NCBI GenBank assembly: GCA_023480885.1
Contig: JAMCWX010000019.1
Coordinates: forward strand, 1-48,375
DNA from: Chloroflexota bacterium
GTDB taxonomy: Bacteria; Chloroflexota; UBA6077; FW602-bin22; JACPRP01
DNA length: 48,375 bases
Reading direction: 5' to 3'
Of the stretch, positions 46,546 to 48,375 are shown in pieces. Made by a program: the position numbers and the translations under genes. The notes under the pieces are model-generated. The model was not told the origin of the DNA. It did not search any database and worked only from the letters and a program-made list of their open reading frames with translations. The first letter of the stretch is position 1; each line of letters starts with the position of its first letter.

Positions 46546-47112
46546 TCAGGCTGCTTCTGGCTCGATGAGCCCATAATCGCCATCGTCGCGCCGATACAGC
46601 ACGTTAACCTGCTCGGTCGCCGCGTTGAAAAAGACGAAGAAGTCGTGGCCCAGTAGTTCCATTTGATCGACGGCCTCTTCGACCGTCATCGGCTTGATTG
46701 AGAACTGCTTCATCTTGACTATCCGTCGTGACGGCTCGTTGACAGCCTCCAGTGGGGCACCTTCCTCCCCTTCGATCGGCAGCGGCTTGCCTGCGGATGT
46801 CCTGCCTCTGGAGTACAGCTTCTCCTTGTATCGCACGATCTGGCGGTGCATTACGTTGGCTACCGAGTCTATCGCGGTATGCAACTCGTCGGCCTTCTCT
46901 TCGCCACGAAGTATCGTTCCGTTCGCCAGCAGCGTTACCTGGGCCACGTGGCGGTCCTGCGAGCTTTTCGTCTTCTCCCGCGCTAGCTCCACGGTTACGC
47001 TTGTAATGTTATCCAGGTAGCGATCGAGTTTCCCCAGTTTCTTCTGCACGTAGTCGCGCAGTGGCTCGGGCACTTCCAGATTCTTGCCCCTGATGACCAT
47101 CTGCATAGCCAT
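46546..47112 (-). CDS. hpf: Ribosome hibernation promoting factor, long form
   Basis: 188 residues. N-terminal RaiA/HPF domain (VIRGKNLEVPEPLRDYVQKKLGKLDRYLDNI, about 6-36; AQVTLLANGTILRGEEKADELHTAIDSVANVMHRQIVRYKEKL, about 58-100), a variable linker (about 105-130), and the C-terminal dimerisation domain IVKMKQFSIKPMTVEEAVDQMELLGHDFFVFFNA (about 131-164). The long form dimerises 70S ribosomes into 100S particles in resting cells. Start at 47112 has GAAGGGAG upstream. Confidence 0.95.
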   Translation of the reverse strand: MAMQMVIRGKNLEVPEPLRDYVQKKLGKLDRYLDNITSVTVELAREKTKSSQDRHVAQVTLLANGTILRGEEKADELHTAIDSVANVMHRQIVRYKEKLYSRGRTSAGKPLPIEGEEGAPLEAVNEPSRRIVKMKQFSIKPMTVEEAVDQMELLGHDFFVFFNAATEQVNVLYRRDDGDYGLIEPEAA

Positions 47113-47250
47113 GATTCTCCCTTCATTGATTTCTATGGGACTCCGGCAATAGCGTTCTGAGACGAAATCAGTGGTTCGAGAGAACTAAAAAACTCTCCTG
47201 ATGCGCCAGCAGAGCTTCGAATTCACTCACCCTATTCACCATGCGCATGT

Positions 47251-47280
47251 AAAATAGCATAATGCGCCGAGCGTTGTCAA
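47251..47280 (-). promoter_or_regulatory. Promoter of the hibernation factor gene
   Basis: Minus strand: TTGACA (47280-47275), 18-bp spacer, TATTTT (47256-47251); start near 47244, leaving a ~130-nt leader. Otherwise the gap 47113-47475 holds only this and the MFS promoter. Confidence 0.5.
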
Positions 47281-47401
47281 CGACCTGAAGGTACTAACGA
47301 CCGATCACTCGATTTGACCGAGGGTGCGACGCTGCCAGGCCAAACCAGTGGCAAACAGCGCGGCGATGTCGAGGCCTGTTGCGAGCCAGCCACCCGAGGC
47401 A

Positions 47402-47431
47402 TTGCCGCAAATGCAGGCGCTGATGTATACT
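47402..47431 (+). promoter_or_regulatory. Promoter of the MFS transporter gene
   Basis: TTGCCG (47402-47407), 18-bp spacer, TATACT (47426-47431); start near 47438, 38 nt before ATG at 47476. Confidence 0.45.
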
Positions 47432-47475
47432 GTCTTGCAGAAGATTCTTCAATTCAGCGTGTTGCGGATAACCGA

Positions 47476-48375
47476 ATGTCAGATAACGATAAATCGGCGC
47501 CAGCCACCGGCTGGCGCTCTTCGTGGGTATTCTTGACGGTGCTTTTCGCCTTCGCCAGTCTGGTCGAGACGCTCGGCTTCGGCCACCTGGGGGCCTTCAC
47601 GCCCCTATACCTGCGCCAGCTTGGCGTCGCGGAAAGCGACGTTCCGCAGTGGACGGGCTATCTGGCCGCCGCGTCGTTTGTCATCGGCCTTCCCCTGGCG
47701 CCGTTCTGGGGCATTTGGGCGGACAAATACAGCCGCAAGATGATTATCGTCCGCAGCGCCTTCGGAGAAGCCATTATCTTCCTCGTCGCCGCGCTTAGCG
47801 CTAACGTGTGGCACCTGCTTGCGGCGCGGATGCTCACCGGGTTTATCCTTGGCAATACGGGCGTTATGTACGCTTTCGTGTCCGACGTGGCGCCCAAGCG
47901 AAGCTGGGGCGTGGCCATTGCCACAATGGGTCTCGGCACTACTATCGGAATGTCCGCAGGCCCGCTCCTGGGCGGGTTCCTCGTGACGCAGTGGGGCATT
48001 AAGTCGTTGTTGATATTGGACGCTGCCCTCTCGCTTCTGGTTGCGCTGCTCCTGATCGGTTTGCTTAAAGAGAATCGAGCGAAGCGGTGGAATCAAGGAT
48101 CAACCGTGCAAATGCTTCTCTCGCTTGGCCGAAGCATCGTGAGGATGCCGGTCGTGCTTGGCCTGTTCGCCACCTACGCGATCGTGCTGCTCGGAGCGCA
48201 GATCAGCACCCCGTTCGTGCCGATTCTCGTCGACAATCTTTACGTCGGCGCGGACCTGCCCACCGCCATCGGCTTCGTGAGCGCAGGATTTGCCATAGCC
48301 TCGGCCGTCTTTACGCCGATATGGGGAAGGCTGGGAGATCGCAATGGCCATCGCCGCGTGCTTGCTGTCGCCATA
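47476..48375 (+). CDS. MFS transporter, 3' end cut by window
   Basis: ATG at 47476; the frame stays open to the last base (300 codons). Short cytoplasmic start (SDNDKSAPATGWRSS), then at least eight membrane helices. The MFS loop 2-3 motif is seen as APFWGIWADKYSRKMIIVRS (about 75-94), with AARMLTGFILGNTGVM in helix 4, MGLGTTIGMSAGPLLGGFLV in helix 5, and a repeated loop motif FTPIWGRLGDRNGHRRV near 278-294 in the second half. This is the drug/sugar-efflux (TetA/MdtG-like) branch. Substrate unknown. Confidence 0.9.
   Translation, partial: MSDNDKSAPATGWRSSWVFLTVLFAFASLVETLGFGHLGAFTPLYLRQLGVAESDVPQWTGYLAAASFVIGLPLAPFWGIWADKYSRKMIIVRSAFGEAIIFLVAALSANVWHLLAARMLTGFILGNTGVMYAFVSDVAPKRSWGVAIATMGLGTTIGMSAGPLLGGFLVTQWGIKSLLILDAALSLLVALLLIGLLKENRAKRWNQGSTVQMLLSLGRSIVRMPVVLGLFATYAIVLLGAQISTPFVPILVDNLYVGADLPTAIGFVSAGFAIASAVFTPIWGRLGDRNGHRRVLAVAI

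Overview
The window looks like one contig from a GC-rich bacterium with a single-membrane (monoderm) envelope and a largely anaerobic or redox-versatile lifestyle. The best guess is a member of Chloroflexota. The reasons are the mix of molybdenum hydroxylases fed by a branched-chain-amino-acid-type ABC importer, an Actinobacteria-like phosphatidylinositol/PI-mannoside gene set, peptidoglycan genes (MurE, FemAB-type, D,D-carboxypeptidase), a 2-hydroxyacyl-CoA-dehydratase-type protein, and apparent selenocysteine use. Taxonomy is inferred, not shown; an actinobacterial or other monoderm host is not excluded.

Layout. 1-15.4 kb (+): one long block encoding xanthine-dehydrogenase/CO-dehydrogenase-like molybdenum hydroxylase subunits (three large, two Fe-S, one complete and one partial FAD subunit) wrapped around a complete LivKHMGF-type ABC importer with two tandem substrate-binding lipoproteins. 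It ends in a recombination scar (15.29-15.97 kb) holding a LuxR helix-turn-helix fragment and a frameshifted RND pump fragment. 16-20 kb: TatD-like hydrolase, D-Ala-D-Ala carboxypeptidase, nitroreductase, tRNA-Arg(CCG) and an intact DUF433/DUF5615 toxin-antitoxin pair. 20.1-26 kb (-): ArsR regulator, inositol-1-phosphate synthase, two acyltransferases, PHP phosphoesterase, PimA-like mannosyltransferase and PgsA-like synthase, a coherent inositol-phospholipid/glycolipid operon. 26-32 kb: PHP protein, an unknown gene, a decayed Phd/VapC module, a crotonase, an ABC exporter with an apparently leaderless mRNA, and a 2-hydroxyacyl-CoA dehydratase-type protein. 32.1-38.2 kb (-): metG, tatD, polyprenyl synthase, femX-like, murE.

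38.4-43.8 kb is the most interesting part: two divergent redox operons driven by interlocked near-consensus promoters that share a perfect 14-bp inverted repeat. The minus operon encodes a ferredoxin-thioredoxin fusion, a DUF302 protein, an FmdB zinc ribbon, a thioredoxin-fold selenoprotein, thioredoxin reductase, a 30-residue membrane peptide and a two-domain glutaredoxin-like disulfide oxidoreductase that is also a selenoprotein. Both selenoprotein genes are interrupted by an in-frame TGA at a redox motif, and each TGA is followed by a hairpin exposing GGU, as expected of bacterial SECIS elements. The plus operon encodes an OsmC protein, a membrane-anchored TlpA-like thioredoxin, two small helical proteins and a two-cluster ferredoxin.

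43.8-48.4 kb: rsmI, a Nudix hydrolase, a nucleotidyltransferase-like protein, ribosome hibernation factor and the start of an MFS transporter cut by the window end. Dispersed palindromic repeats (20.0, 30.75 and 32.04-32.14 kb) and gene remnants show moderate genome plasticity.
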